Of a stretch of DNA of 64,000 bases, positions 45,202 through 55,144 are shown one piece after another. This stretch comes from JAANXG01 sp963731035. GTDB taxonomy: Bacteria; Pseudomonadota; Gammaproteobacteria; Arenicellales; JAANXG01. Below the pieces are notes generated by a model. The model was not told the origin of the DNA. It saw nothing but the letters and a program-made list of their open reading frames with translations, and ran no database searches. The position numbers and the translations under genes are program-made. Every line of letters starts with the position of its first letter. Positions within the stretch are counted from its first letter, which is position 1. The stretch lies in the NCBI GenBank assembly GCA_963731035.1, contig CAVSUY010000021.1, positions 1 to 64,000 of the forward strand, read 5' to 3'.

Positions 45202-46482
45202 TTATGGCGGGTTGATCGACTCCATGCCGCCCATCAGAGGACGCAAAACACCGGGAATGACCACGCTGCCGTCCCCGCGCTGAAAGTTCTCCAGCACTGC
45301 CACCAAGGCACGCCCCACGGCCAGGCCGGAGCCGTTCAAAGTATGAACGGCATCATTCTTGCCAGTGGCCGGATTACTCCAGCGGGCCCGCATACGTCGG
45401 GCCTGAAACCCCTCGAAGTTGCTGCAAGACGAGATCTCCCGGTAACGCTCCTGGCCGGGTAACCACACTTCCAGATCATAGGTCTTAGCCGCCGAGAACC
45501 CCAGGTCTCCGCCGCACAAAGCAACCACCCGGTATGGCAACTCCAGGTACTGCAGGATCTTCTCGGCGTGGCTCGTCAATTCCTCCAACGCGGCATAGGA
45601 ATGCTCCGGTGCCACCACCTGCACCAACTCGACTTTCTCGAACTGGTGCTGCCGGATCATGCCCCGGGTGTCCTTGCCGTAGCTGCCGGCCTCCTTGCGA
45701 AAACAGGGGGTATGCGCCACCCGTTTGATCGGTAGATCTCCGGCGGCGAGGACCTCGTCCCGGACCAGATTGGTCACCGGAACTTCCGCGGTCGGGATCA
45801 GGAAGTACTCCTCGTCGCCGCGGGTAACGAACTGGTCGTCCTCGAACTTGGGAAGCTGGCCCGTCCCGAACAGGCTTTCGCGGTTCACCAGGTAGGGAAC
45901 GTAGGTTTCCGTGTAGCCGTGCTCTTCGGTGTGGACCTGCAGCATGAACTGAGTCAGCGCACGGTGCAGCCTGGCCACGGGGCCCTGCATCACCACGAAC
46001 CGGGCGCCCGACAGCTTGGTCGCCGCGTCGAAGTCCAGGCCGTGGAGCCGGGCCCCTATGTCAGTGTGGTCGAGCGGCTGGAAATCGAACTCCGGAATAT
46101 CGCCCCAGCGATGCAGTTCCTGGTTGTCAGCCTCGGTGGCGCCGGCAGGCACCGACTCGTGCGGCAGGTTGGGAATGGCGCGCAGAAACTCGTTCAGCTC
46201 GCTCTGAATGGCTCCCAAGCGATCCGCGGAGCTATCGAGCTCCTGGTTCACCTCCTTCATGCGAGCCATCAACTCGTCTGCACTCTCCCCCGTCGCCTTG
46301 GCCTTGCCAATGGCCTTCGAGGTTTGGTTGCGGATCTTCTGCAGCTCCTCGGTGCGGACCTGGCAGCTGCGCCGCTGCTCGTCGAGATCCTTGAAGCGAC
46401 CCACATCCAGTTCCATCCCCCTGAGCTTGAGGCGCTCGGCGGCGAATTCGGGATTCTTTCTCAGGACCTGGGGATCCAGCAA
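45202..46482 (-). CDS. serS: Seryl-tRNA synthetase
   Basis: Charges tRNA-Ser (one substrate gene lies at 32.9 kb). Start revised to TTG at 46482: this gives MLDPQVLRKNP, matching the family N-terminus, with GGTGGAG 9 bases upstream; a GTG at 46495-46497 lies inside that sequence and would add five residues. 426 aa (E. coli 430): N-terminal coiled-coil arm about 30-100, class II core with motif 2 (FRKEAGSYGKDTRGMIRQHQF) and motif 3 (LNGSGLAVGRALVAVLENFQ). It follows lolA by about 50 bases, without the rarA gene often found between them. Confidence 0.95.
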   Translation of the reverse strand: MLDPQVLRKNPEFAAERLKLRGMELDVGRFKDLDEQRRSCQVRTEELQKIRNQTSKAIGKAKATGESADELMARMKEVNQELDSSADRLGAIQSELNEFLRAIPNLPHESVPAGATEADNQELHRWGDIPEFDFQPLDHTDIGARLHGLDFDAATKLSGARFVVMQGPVARLHRALTQFMLQVHTEEHGYTETYVPYLVNRESLFGTGQLPKFEDDQFVTRGDEEYFLIPTAEVPVTNLVRDEVLAAGDLPIKRVAHTPCFRKEAGSYGKDTRGMIRQHQFEKVELVQVVAPEHSYAALEELTSHAEKILQYLELPYRVVALCGGDLGFSAAKTYDLEVWLPGQERYREISSCSNFEGFQARRMRARWSNPATGKNDAVHTLNGSGLAVGRALVAVLENFQRGDGSVVIPGVLRPLMGGMESINPP

Positions 46483-46532
46483 TTCAGCGTTCTCCACCCG
46501 GAGCCGGGGTTACATGTGGCCAATACCGTCAT

Positions 46533-47168
46533 CTACTGCTTGGTATCGTCGATCACGTCCACACCTTTCGGCGGCGTGAACTCGAACTGGGAATCGGGGA
46601 TCGCATGGTTCTCGACACCGTCCGTCATGGTGATGCGCGTCGTCTGACCGAGCCCGTCGACCAGTTCCATCACGCGCAGCCGGCCGTCTTCGAAGCCGAT
46701 GCGGATGTCCTTGAACCCCACGTCGTCGTTCTTCGGTACCATGCGGACCCAGTGCAGCGGTCCGTTCACCTCGCCCAGATCACTGACTTTGAACTCCTTG
46801 TCGATGTCGGTACCGCCCGCCAGCAGCCCTGCCGGCGTCTTGCCCACCGCCTGCTTCAGAGAACGAACCGTCACCTGCTCCAGCTCAACGTCGTAAACCC
46901 ACACCTTGTCACCGTCGCTGATGATCTTGTGTGCGTTGGGCGGCTCGTAGTCCCAGAGGAAGCGACCCGGTCGCTTGATAAGGACCCGGCCCGACGATTC
47001 CTCGATGGGATTGAATCCCTCGTCCAGGACCACCTGCTGGAACCTGGCGGAGTACGTCCGGACATGATTGAAAAAGTGGTCCAGGTTCTCGCTTGCGCTG
47101 CCGAATGCGTTCGCCCACACGAAGCAAGCCGCCAGAAGTGTCGTTTTGTATATCGAAAGTCTCGTCAT
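46533..47168 (-). CDS. lolA: Outer-membrane lipoprotein carrier protein LolA
   Basis: Periplasmic chaperone that receives lipoproteins from the LolCD complex and delivers them to LolB. The 211-aa precursor has a signal peptide (about 1-24, near AFGSA). Mature part: YSARFQQVVLDEGFNPIEESSGRVLIKRPGRFLW... with the typical WDYEPPNAHKIISDGDKVWVYDVELEQVTV pattern and the C-terminal PPKGVDVID. Lies 76 bases downstream of ftsK and upstream of serS, the common ftsK-lolA-serS order. Confidence 0.94.
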   Translation of the reverse strand: MTRLSIYKTTLLAACFVWANAFGSASENLDHFFNHVRTYSARFQQVVLDEGFNPIEESSGRVLIKRPGRFLWDYEPPNAHKIISDGDKVWVYDVELEQVTVRSLKQAVGKTPAGLLAGGTDIDKEFKVSDLGEVNGPLHWVRMVPKNDDVGFKDIRIGFEDGRLRVMELVDGLGQTTRITMTDGVENHAIPDSQFEFTPPKGVDVIDDTKQ

Positions 47169-47244
47169 CGGATAGCGGCCGGGTCGATCCCGGGAATATC
47201 AACGTTCCTTGAGGGAAACGGGAGTTGCGGCGCTGCGTTGACCA

Positions 47245-49560
47245 CTACTCGGGAGGAGGTGGTGCGAGCACTTCTCGTTTTCCATTCGACTGCAACGGAC
47301 CGACTACGCCCGCCTGCTCCATTGCTTCGATCATCCTCGCCGCGCGATTGTAACCCACGCGAAGCTGCCTCTGCACCGCCGAGACGGAGGCGCGGCGCGA
47401 TTCCGTCACCAGACGCAGCGCCTGATCGTACAACGGATCGTCTTCCGGTGAATCACCGTTCCCGGAAACCCTGGTTTCCCCGGTGACAGCCTCCGATACC
47501 CGCGAGCTGCCGGACAGAATTTCTTCGTTGTAGACCGGCTCCCCAGCGTGCTTGAGGTGATTGACCACCTGGTGCACTTCCTGGTCAGTCACGAAGCTGC
47601 CGTGGACGCGCTCGGGGGTACTGGTGCCCGGAGGCAGGTACAACATGTCGCCATGACCAAGCAGGTGCTCGGCGCCGTTCTGGTCCAACACAGTGCGCGA
47701 GTCGACCTTGGACGACACCTGGAACGCGATGCGGCACGGAATGTTCGCCTTGATCAGACCGGTAATGACGTCCACCGACGGCCGTTGGGTGGCGACGATC
47801 ATATGTATGCCGGCGGCCCGGCCCTTCTGCGCCAGGCGCGTAATGAGCTCTTCCACTTTCTTGCCGACGACAATCATCAAGTCGGCGAGCTCGTCAATGA
47901 TAATGACTACATACGGCAGGGTTCCCAGCGGCTCCGCATTCTCCGGATCTTCCACCAGCGGGTCCGGAATCGGCGTGCCGTCCTCCTCCGCGGTGCTCAC
48001 CTTGCGGTTGTAGCCGGAGATGTTGCGCACGCCGAGGGAGGCCATCGTGCGGTAGCGCCTCTCCATCTCGAAGATGCACCAGCGCAACGCATTGGCCGCC
48101 TCGCTCATCTCGGTGACCACGGGAGCCAGCAGATGCGGTATGCCGTCGTAGATGGACAGCTCGAGCATCTTCGGGTCGATCATGATCATTCGTACGTCCT
48201 GGGGAGAGGACTTGAACACGATGCTCATGATCAGGGCGTTCAGACACACCGACTTGCCCGACCCCGTGGTACCCGCCACCAACAGATGCGGCATCCGGCA
48301 CAAGTCGACAATCACCGGAACACCGCTGATATCCTTGCCCAACATCAGGGCCAAGGGAGTGTTGGCCTCCTCGTAGGCCGTGGAGGACAGACCCTCCACC
48401 AGCTGGACGATCTCACGGCTCTCGTTGGGCACCTCCAGCCCAATGACCGTCTTTCCCGGAATGTTGTCCACCACGCGCACGCTGACCGTCGACAGAGCCC
48501 GCGCCAGGTCGCGGGAGAGATTCTGTATCTGGCTCGCCTTGATGCCCGGCGCCGGATCGATCTCGAAGCGGGTGATCACTGGTCCGGGGTGCACCGCAAC
48601 CACCTCGACGTCGATGTTGAAGTCGGCCAGCTTCTTCTCCAGCAGGCGGGACATCGCCTCCAGCGTTTCCCGGGAGAATCCCTGGTCATGGGGTTCCGGG
48701 GGTTCCAGCAGGGTCAGGGGCGGAATCACCGAGGACGTCGTCTCCTGGGGCTCGAACAGCTTGGATTGCTTGTCCCGCTCCAGGCGGCCGCTATCGGCCC
48801 GAGCCTGGATCTTGGGCTCAATCCGAGGGGGCTTGCGGCCCTCGGGGTTGAGCCGTTCCCGGATCGCCTTCACGCTGTCCATGCGCGCCCGCTTGGCCTT
48901 CAGGCCCACGGCCTTGTCGACGGATTGCCCGACCCGACCATGAACCCTGTCCAGGACCTCGAATACCCTGGCGCCCAGCCAGTCCATCAGCCAAAACCAG
49001 GACAGCTTGACGAACAGGGTGACGCCGGTGAGAAACATGGCCAGCAGGAACACCGTCGATCCGGCGAAGCCGAACGCATTGCGCAGGGCGCTGCTCACGA
49101 TCGATCCCAGGACACCGCCGGCCACGAACGGCAGAGTCTCCGCCGAGCCGTAGAAGTGCTGGTTCTCCAAGCCACAGCCGCCGACAATGGTAAGGATGAA
49201 CCCCAGGGCGCTCACCAGCCGCCTGGACAGCTCGTTCGGGTACATGGTCAGCTCGCCCTGGTAGATTCGCCAGCCGAGCACCAGAATCATCACTGGCAGC
49301 AGGTACGCCATGTGCCCGAAGGCCTGGAACAGCAGGTCCGAAATCCATGCTCCGAATCGGCCGCCCCAATTCTGTACGCCGGCCTGGAAGCCGGTACTCG
49401 ACCAACCGGGATCGTTCGCCGAGTAGGTGGACAGCGCCAGCAGGAAATACAAAGCCACCGCCGTGCACGCGATAAGCAGGGCTTCCCCGGTGTGCCGGGT
49501 CAGTCCGGCAGCGGCCTGCTGGCCGCCGCCCCGGGTGGATTTCTTTTGAGCTTGTCGCAT
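47245..49560 (-). CDS. ftsK: DNA translocase FtsK
   Basis: Couples chromosome dimer resolution to division. The 771-aa protein has an N-terminal membrane domain with four to five helices (about 25-185), a short linker (about 200-280), the RecA-like motor with Walker A GTTGSGKSVCLNAL and Walker B VVIIDELADLMIV, and a C-terminal winged-helix gamma domain (DQALRLVTESRRASVSAVQRQLRVG...) that reads KOPS sites and contacts XerD. The linker is short compared with E. coli FtsK (1329 aa), which is usual outside enterobacteria. Divergent from trxB with 205 bases between. Confidence 0.95.
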   Translation of the reverse strand: MRQAQKKSTRGGGQQAAAGLTRHTGEALLIACTAVALYFLLALSTYSANDPGWSSTGFQAGVQNWGGRFGAWISDLLFQAFGHMAYLLPVMILVLGWRIYQGELTMYPNELSRRLVSALGFILTIVGGCGLENQHFYGSAETLPFVAGGVLGSIVSSALRNAFGFAGSTVFLLAMFLTGVTLFVKLSWFWLMDWLGARVFEVLDRVHGRVGQSVDKAVGLKAKRARMDSVKAIRERLNPEGRKPPRIEPKIQARADSGRLERDKQSKLFEPQETTSSVIPPLTLLEPPEPHDQGFSRETLEAMSRLLEKKLADFNIDVEVVAVHPGPVITRFEIDPAPGIKASQIQNLSRDLARALSTVSVRVVDNIPGKTVIGLEVPNESREIVQLVEGLSSTAYEEANTPLALMLGKDISGVPVIVDLCRMPHLLVAGTTGSGKSVCLNALIMSIVFKSSPQDVRMIMIDPKMLELSIYDGIPHLLAPVVTEMSEAANALRWCIFEMERRYRTMASLGVRNISGYNRKVSTAEEDGTPIPDPLVEDPENAEPLGTLPYVVIIIDELADLMIVVGKKVEELITRLAQKGRAAGIHMIVATQRPSVDVITGLIKANIPCRIAFQVSSKVDSRTVLDQNGAEHLLGHGDMLYLPPGTSTPERVHGSFVTDQEVHQVVNHLKHAGEPVYNEEILSGSSRVSEAVTGETRVSGNGDSPEDDPLYDQALRLVTESRRASVSAVQRQLRVGYNRAARMIEAMEQAGVVGPLQSNGKREVLAPPPPE

Positions 49561-49765
49561 GATCTGTGGCTTTTCCTACAACGTTATTCTAAATGACAAC
49601 GGCGCGCGTGAGCATGCTCCGATGCCGCCGGAAGCGCGAATCGCGACTCCGGCGGCCGCGAGCGTTGCTTTTTGCTTGAATTCGGGAGCCTGACGTACCA
49701 TATGAAGGACAACAAACAACTCGCTCCTCATCTCGCGTCTTTACATTCCGGAGGACAACTGATTC

Positions 49766-50722
49766 ATGCCGGAGACCAAACACTGCCGGGTCCTGATCCT
49801 GGGCTCGGGGCCGGCGGGCTACACCGCCGCCGTCTATGCCGCCCGCGCCAATCTGGAGCCGGTGCTCATCACCGGCATCGAGCAAGGCGGTCAACTAATG
49901 ACTACCACCGACGTCGACAACTGGCCCGGGGACGTGGAAGGGCTTCAGGGACCGGCGCTCATGGATCGAATGCTTCGCCACGCCCAGCGCTTCGGCACCG
50001 AGATCGTCTTCGATCATATCCATACCGCCTCCCTGTCCGAGCGGCCCTTCGTCCTGACCGGGGACCAGGGCACATACACCTGCGAGGCCTTGATTATTTC
50101 CACCGGAGCGTCCGCGAAATACCTGGGCCTGCCTTCCGAGGAGGCTTTCAAGGGCAAGGGGGTCTCCGCCTGCGCGACCTGTGACGGATTCTTCTACAAG
50201 CAGCAGCCCGTGGCGGTTATCGGCGGCGGCAATACTGCTGTCGAAGAAGCCATTTATCTGTCCAACATCGCCTCTTCCGTCACCTTGGTGCATCGGCGTG
50301 ACAAGCTCCGCGCCGAGGCGATCCTGGTGGACAAGCTCATGAGCCGCACCGGTGCCGACGGCAACATCCGGGTGATATGGAACCATGTCCTGGACGAGGT
50401 GCTGGGCGACGACAACGGCGTCACCGGTGCCCGTATCAAGAGCACGGAATCGGGTGCGCCCCGGAACCTCGACGTTACCGGCGTGTTCATCGCCATCGGC
50501 CATACGCCCAATACGGGCCTCTTCGAGGGCCAACTCGACATGCAAAACGGATATATCCGGGTCAACGGCGGCATCGACGGCGACCTGACCCATACCAGCG
50601 TGCCGGGCGTGTTCGCCGCCGGTGACGTCATGGACCACGTCTACCGCCAGGCGGTGACCTCGGCGGGGACCGGCTGCATGGCGGCCCTGGACGCGGAAAA
50701 GTATCTGGACAGTCTCGGTTAA
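49766..50722 (+). CDS. trxB: Thioredoxin-disulfide reductase
   Basis: FAD/NADPH enzyme keeping thioredoxin reduced. The 318-aa protein has the FAD motif GSGPAGYTAAVYAARA (13-28), redox pair C136-A-T-C139 in the ACATCDGFF block, the NADPH motif GGGNTAVEEA (153-162) and the closing FAD block GVFAAGDVMDHVYRQAVTSAG. Lies divergent from ftsK, as in many gammaproteobacteria. The SD GGAGG at about 12 bases upstream of ATG is visible (ATTCCGGAGGAC). The Smr gene follows 12 bases later. Confidence 0.96.
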   Translation: MPETKHCRVLILGSGPAGYTAAVYAARANLEPVLITGIEQGGQLMTTTDVDNWPGDVEGLQGPALMDRMLRHAQRFGTEIVFDHIHTASLSERPFVLTGDQGTYTCEALIISTGASAKYLGLPSEEAFKGKGVSACATCDGFFYKQQPVAVIGGGNTAVEEAIYLSNIASSVTLVHRRDKLRAEAILVDKLMSRTGADGNIRVIWNHVLDEVLGDDNGVTGARIKSTESGAPRNLDVTGVFIAIGHTPNTGLFEGQLDMQNGYIRVNGGIDGDLTHTSVPGVFAAGDVMDHVYRQAVTSAGTGCMAALDAEKYLDSLG

Positions 50723-50734
50723 AACGGTGCGGCC

Positions 50735-51262
50735 ATGTCAGGCGACGACGAGCGCGAATTGTTTCGCAGGCATATGGCGGACGTGGTCCGGCAGCAGACC
50801 GACGTGGTGCCGCCCAATCGCCCCCGCCCCGCGCCCATTCCCCGCCAGACCTACAAGGATGAACGCGCGGTCCTGGAGGACCTCGCCGACGAGGGCGTGG
50901 ACTGGGCCGAGCACCAGAACGGCGACGAGCTGTTCTACTACCAGCCCGGCGTCCAGCGGCGCACCATGCGCAAGCTTCGCCGGGGTGGCTACTCCGTCGC
51001 CGCCGAGCTCGACCTTCACGGCTGCACTGTCCAGCAGGCCCGCGACCGCCTGAGCCAGTTTCTAGGCGCCCTGGACCGCAGGCGCCAGACCTGTGTTCGC
51101 ATTATTCACGGCAAGGGCCGGGGCTCACCGGGCCGTCAACCGGTCCTGCGCAATAAGGTCGCATTGTGGCTGGCCCGCCGCCGGGATGTGCTCGGCTACT
51201 GTTCCGCACCGAACCATGACGGCGGGCTCGGAGCCCTGTACGTGCTGTTGCGGAAGCTGTGA
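50735..51262 (+). CDS. Smr/MutS2-type domain protein
   Basis: 175-aa protein with a charged N-terminal half and a C-terminal Smr domain: LDLHGCTVQQARDRLSQFL, RIIHGKGRGSPG and the PVLRNKV..WL and GGLGALYVLLRK blocks. Smr domains are nucleases or nicking-type nucleic-acid binding domains; the LDLHG and HGKG motifs are intact. Stand-alone forms such as SmrA/SmrB act on DNA or on mRNA of collided ribosomes; the N-terminal block (DEGVDWAEHQNGDELFYYQPGVQRR..) is of the SmrA/YdaL-like kind. Located 12 bases after trxB, probably co-transcribed. Confidence 0.9.
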   Translation: MSGDDERELFRRHMADVVRQQTDVVPPNRPRPAPIPRQTYKDERAVLEDLADEGVDWAEHQNGDELFYYQPGVQRRTMRKLRRGGYSVAAELDLHGCTVQQARDRLSQFLGALDRRRQTCVRIIHGKGRGSPGRQPVLRNKVALWLARRRDVLGYCSAPNHDGGLGALYVLLRKL

Positions 51263-51297
51263 TTGACAGAGCTCTGCGAGGTGCTCAACCCCGGATC

Positions 51298-51382
51298 GTA
51301 GGAGCGACTTCAGTCGCGATTCATTTCCTGCAGTGGATGAATCGCAGCCGAAGTCGCTCCTGCAATCCGCATCCGGATGCGG
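51298..51382. repeat. REP-type inverted repeat between smr and mfd
   Basis: GTAGGAGCGACTTCAGTCGC (from 51298) and the near-complement GAAGTCGCTCCTGC (to 51363) form a long imperfect stem. It resembles REP sequences common in Pseudomonas and Xanthomonadaceae (recalled). A perfect 16-bp palindrome CCGCATCCGGATGCGG follows at 51367-51382. Confidence 0.75.
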
Positions 51383-51442
51383 CGGAAGTCCGCGGGGTAC
51401 TTCTTCGGCTCTCGCTACATGAACGACTCCACTGCGGGTACA

Positions 51443-54400
51443 ATGCGCCGCCGTTCCAATTCGCATCCTCGTCCCCTCTTGGCTGAAACAGGTTCCACCA
51501 TTTTTGAGCCCCGGATTCCCGGCCCCGGCCGGCGCATACGATGGCGGGGCCTGTTCGGCAGCGGCCTCGGCCTGGCGGTCGCGTCGCTGGCGAAACGCGG
51601 TGTCCCGCTAATTGTGGCCACGGCCGACATGCGCAGCGCTTCGCGGCTCGAGACCCAGCTGCGGTTCTTCCTGGACACGGCCGGCATTACGCTCCAGCCC
51701 TTCCCGGACTGGGAGTGCCTGCCCTACGACAACTTCTCGCCGCACCCGGACCTGGTCTCCCAGCGCCTGTTGACACTCCACCGGCTGCCGGCGATGCGCA
51801 GCGGCGTCGTGGTGCTGCCGGTATCGAACCTGATGCAGCGCCTGCCGCCAGTGGAGTACGTGCACAGCCACACCTTCGACTTGAAAGTTGGAGACACTGT
51901 CGACGCCGGCGAGCTGGCCGGACGCTTGCAGAAGGCCGCCTACCACAACGTCAGCCAGGTCCTGTCCCCCGGCGAGTTCAGCATCCGGGGCGGGGTCATC
52001 GACGTGTTCCCCATGGGCAGCCAGCAGCCGTTTCGCATCGACCTGTTCGGCGATCGGATCGAGTCCATCCGCCACTTCGATCCCGACAGCCAACGATCCG
52101 TGGACCGCGTGGAAGTTCTGCGCCTGCTGCCGGCAACCGAGTTCCCGCTGGACGACGACGCCGTGAGGGGCTTTCGCCAGCGCTTCCGAAGCAGCTTCGA
52201 GGGCGATCCGCAGAAATCCTCGATCTATCGCGACGTTTCCCGCGGCATCACGCCGGCGGGCATCGAGTTCTACTTTCCGCTGTTCTTCGAACACACCGCG
52301 ACCATCTTCGACTACCTTCCCGAGGAGACGGTCGTGGTCCACGACGATACTCTGGAGCAAGCCTGCGAGAGCAACCACGCCGCGGTGCTCGACCGCCACG
52401 AGTTGGCGGTCACCGCCGGCGAGAATCCCGTCATGCCTCCCCGTTCGCTATACCTCTCCCCTGATGAGGTTGCCGGCGCCATCGGGCGCTTTCCGCGCAT
52501 CGAGATCACCGTATACAGCGACGGCGACGGGGAATCGCTGGGCACCTCGGCGCCGCCGGGCTTCACCGCCCCGACCCATTCGCAGGAGCCGTTCGAGCCC
52601 CTGGCGACGTTCCTGAGCGGCTACCCGGGGCGGGTCCTGCTGATAGCGGAAAGCCCCGGCCGGCGGGAGATACTGCGCGGCGTGCTGCGCGACCGCGGGT
52701 TTTCGGCCACCGAGCTGGATGGATGGGCCGCGTTTCTGGAGGGAGAAACCCGGCTGGGGATCACGGTGGATCGCCTGGAGGACGGACTGATGCTCCAGGA
52801 ACCCGCGCTCGCCGTCGTCACCGAAGCGCAGATCTTCGGCGAGCGGGTGGCCCAGCGCCGGCGCCGGGCCCGCGCTCGCCGGGACCCGGATGCCATCATC
52901 CGGTCCCTGGCGGAGCTGCAGGTGGACGATCCCGTGGTGCACGAGGATCACGGCGTTGGCCGTTATCGCGGCCTGGCCACCCTCGCCATCGACGGCAACG
53001 AGACCGAATTCCTCACCATCGAATACTACGGCGGCGACAAGCTGTATATCCCGATTCTTTCCCTGCACGCCGTGTCGCGCTACGTCGGGGCCAGCCCCGA
53101 AACGGCGCCCCTGCACAGGTTGGGCAGCGAGCAATGGCTGCGCGCCCGCAAGAAGGCCCAGGAGCGCGCCTACGACGTCGCCGCCGAACTGCTGGAGACG
53201 CAGGCCATGCGCAACTCGCGTCCCGGTTTCGCCTGCCGTTCCCCGGATGACGCCTACCGAAGTTTCGCGGACGGCTTCGTGTTCGAGGAGACCCCCGACC
53301 AGGCACAGGTTATCGACGACGTCGTCGCCGACATGGAGTCCGCCGAACCCATGGACCGCCTGGTATGCGGCGACGTGGGCTTCGGCAAGACCGAGATCGC
53401 CATGCGGGCGGCGTTCCTGGCGGTCAACAGCGACAAGCAGGTCGCGGTGCTGGTCCCCACCACCCTTCTGGCCCAGCAGCATTTCGACAACTTCAACGAC
53501 CGGTTCGCGGATTTCCCCGTGCAGGTCGAGCTGCTGTCCCGCTTCCGGTCTCGCAAGCAGGCCGACGCTATTCTGGAAAGACTCAAGCAGGGCAAGGTCG
53601 ACATACTCATCGGCACCCACCGTGTGCTGCAAAAGGACGTTCGGATACCCAACCTGGGGCTGGTGATCATCGACGAGGAGCACCGCTTCGGGGTGCGCCA
53701 GAAGGAGCGCCTCAAGCAGCTTCGCGCCGAGGTGGACGTCCTGACCCTGACCGCCACGCCCATTCCCAGGACCCTGAATACGGCCCTGTCCGGACTCAGG
53801 GATATTTCCATTATCGGCACGCCGCCAAAGGACAGGCTCTCGGTCAAGACCTTCGTGCGGGAATGGAACAATGCCGCGATCCGGGAAGCGTGTCTCAGGG
53901 AGATCCGCCGCGGCGGGCAAGTCTATTTCCTGCACAACGAAGTGCGAACCATCGACAAGCACTTCCAGCAGCTGAGCGAGCTGGTTCCCGAGGCCGACAT
54001 CCGCATCGCCCACGGACAGCTGCCGGAGCGGCAGCTCGAACGCATCATGAGCGATTTCTACCATCAGCGGTTCAGCGTGCTGCTGTGCAGCACCATCATC
54101 GAGAGCGGAATAGACATCCCGTCTGCGAACACGATCATCATCAACCGCGCCGACAAGTTCGGGCTCGCCCAGCTCCACCAGTTGCGGGGCCGCGTCGGCC
54201 GCTCCCACCACCAGGCTTACGCCTACCTGCTCACCCCGCCGCGGAAAACCCTCACCGGGGACGCGTTGAAGCGGCTGCAGGCGATCGAGTCCCTGGAGGA
54301 TCTCGGTGCCGGCTTCGCGCTGGCTTCCCATGACCTGGAAATTCGCGGCGCCGGCGAAATCCTGGGCGAGTCCCAGAGCGGCACCATCGACGAAGTCGGT

Positions 54401-54940
54401 TTCACGATGTACAGCGATTTCCTGAACCGCGCCATCGAGACCCTCAAACGCGAAGGCGCACGGGCGCAGCAGGTCCCGGACACCGGCGCCGACGGCGCGA
54501 AGCCTCCCGAGATCAACCTCAACGTCCCGGCCCTGCTGCCGGAGTCGTACCTCAACGACGTCCACCAAAGGCTGGTCATCTACAAGCGGATCTCGAACGC
54601 CCGGGACCTGGAGGACCTCAACGAACTCCAGGTCGAGACCATCGACCGTTTCGGCCTGTTGCCGGATGCGGCCAAGACCCTGTTCAAGATGGCCGAATCC
54701 GCCTTGTCACTGCGGGGCCTGGGTATCGAGCGGGTGAACCTCGGACCCGCCGGCGGTCGGGTCGAGTTCGCCCGCGACACGGATATCGACCCCGTGCCGA
54801 TCATCCGCATGATCGAGTCCGACCCGGCCAGATACCGTATGCAGGGCCCCCACACCCTGCTCATCCGCGCCGACCTGCCAGACGGGGACAGACGCTTCGA
54901 ATGCCTCAAGGAGGTCGCGGCCTTCGCCTCGCCGAATTAA
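51443..54940 (+). CDS. mfd: Transcription-repair coupling factor Mfd
   Basis: Displaces RNA polymerase stalled at lesions and recruits UvrA. About 1165 aa: UvrB-like N-terminal module (FPDWECLPYDNFSPHPDLVSQRL), RNA-polymerase interaction domain (DPVVHEDHGVGRYRGL), then a RecG-like motor with Walker A GDVGFGKTE, DEEH box (VIIDEEHRFGVRQKE), TATPIPRTL, and QLRGRVGRS, followed by the C-terminal TRCF domain. Start uncertain: ATGs at 51377, 51419 and 51443 and a TTG at 51479 are in frame; TACAAT at 51439-51444 could be a -10 box, which would favour the TTG. Confidence 0.95.
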   Translation: MRRRSNSHPRPLLAETGSTIFEPRIPGPGRRIRWRGLFGSGLGLAVASLAKRGVPLIVATADMRSASRLETQLRFFLDTAGITLQPFPDWECLPYDNFSPHPDLVSQRLLTLHRLPAMRSGVVVLPVSNLMQRLPPVEYVHSHTFDLKVGDTVDAGELAGRLQKAAYHNVSQVLSPGEFSIRGGVIDVFPMGSQQPFRIDLFGDRIESIRHFDPDSQRSVDRVEVLRLLPATEFPLDDDAVRGFRQRFRSSFEGDPQKSSIYRDVSRGITPAGIEFYFPLFFEHTATIFDYLPEETVVVHDDTLEQACESNHAAVLDRHELAVTAGENPVMPPRSLYLSPDEVAGAIGRFPRIEITVYSDGDGESLGTSAPPGFTAPTHSQEPFEPLATFLSGYPGRVLLIAESPGRREILRGVLRDRGFSATELDGWAAFLEGETRLGITVDRLEDGLMLQEPALAVVTEAQIFGERVAQRRRRARARRDPDAIIRSLAELQVDDPVVHEDHGVGRYRGLATLAIDGNETEFLTIEYYGGDKLYIPILSLHAVSRYVGASPETAPLHRLGSEQWLRARKKAQERAYDVAAELLETQAMRNSRPGFACRSPDDAYRSFADGFVFEETPDQAQVIDDVVADMESAEPMDRLVCGDVGFGKTEIAMRAAFLAVNSDKQVAVLVPTTLLAQQHFDNFNDRFADFPVQVELLSRFRSRKQADAILERLKQGKVDILIGTHRVLQKDVRIPNLGLVIIDEEHRFGVRQKERLKQLRAEVDVLTLTATPIPRTLNTALSGLRDISIIGTPPKDRLSVKTFVREWNNAAIREACLREIRRGGQVYFLHNEVRTIDKHFQQLSELVPEADIRIAHGQLPERQLERIMSDFYHQRFSVLLCSTIIESGIDIPSANTIIINRADKFGLAQLHQLRGRVGRSHHQAYAYLLTPPRKTLTGDALKRLQAIESLEDLGAGFALASHDLEIRGAGEILGESQSGTIDEVGFTMYSDFLNRAIETLKREGARAQQVPDTGADGAKPPEINLNVPALLPESYLNDVHQRLVIYKRISNARDLEDLNELQVETIDRFGLLPDAAKTLFKMAESALSLRGLGIERVNLGPAGGRVEFARDTDIDPVPIIRMIESDPARYRMQGPHTLLIRADLPDGDRRFECLKEVAAFASPN

Positions 54941-54987
54941 CGCCGCCCGGACCATGGTCGGCGTCAACACGGAGGGAGCGGCGTTTT

Positions 54988-55100
54988 GGGCGTGGGTAGG
55001 GAGAGGCTGTCGTCGACCGTCTGGAGGCATGGATGCCGGAAGCGAGCGTACAAGGAAGTATTCACAGCGTGTCGACGACAGCCTCTCCCTACCCATGCCC
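54988..55100 (+). repeat. Long palindromic element, copy 5 (single unit)
   Basis: Arms 54988-55017 and 55071-55100 pair over 30 bp with one mismatch (outer end GGGCGTGGGTAGGGAG). The core 55018-55070 is again exactly 53 bp and begins CGTCTGGAGGCATGGATGCC. The inner arm (GGCTGTCGTCGAC) differs from copies 1-4 but remains self-complementary. It lies between the convergent mfd and def genes. Confidence 0.9.
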
Positions 55101-55144
55101 TCCGTGGTCCAAGTACCTACACCGTCCTTTTGAAGCCAGACTGG

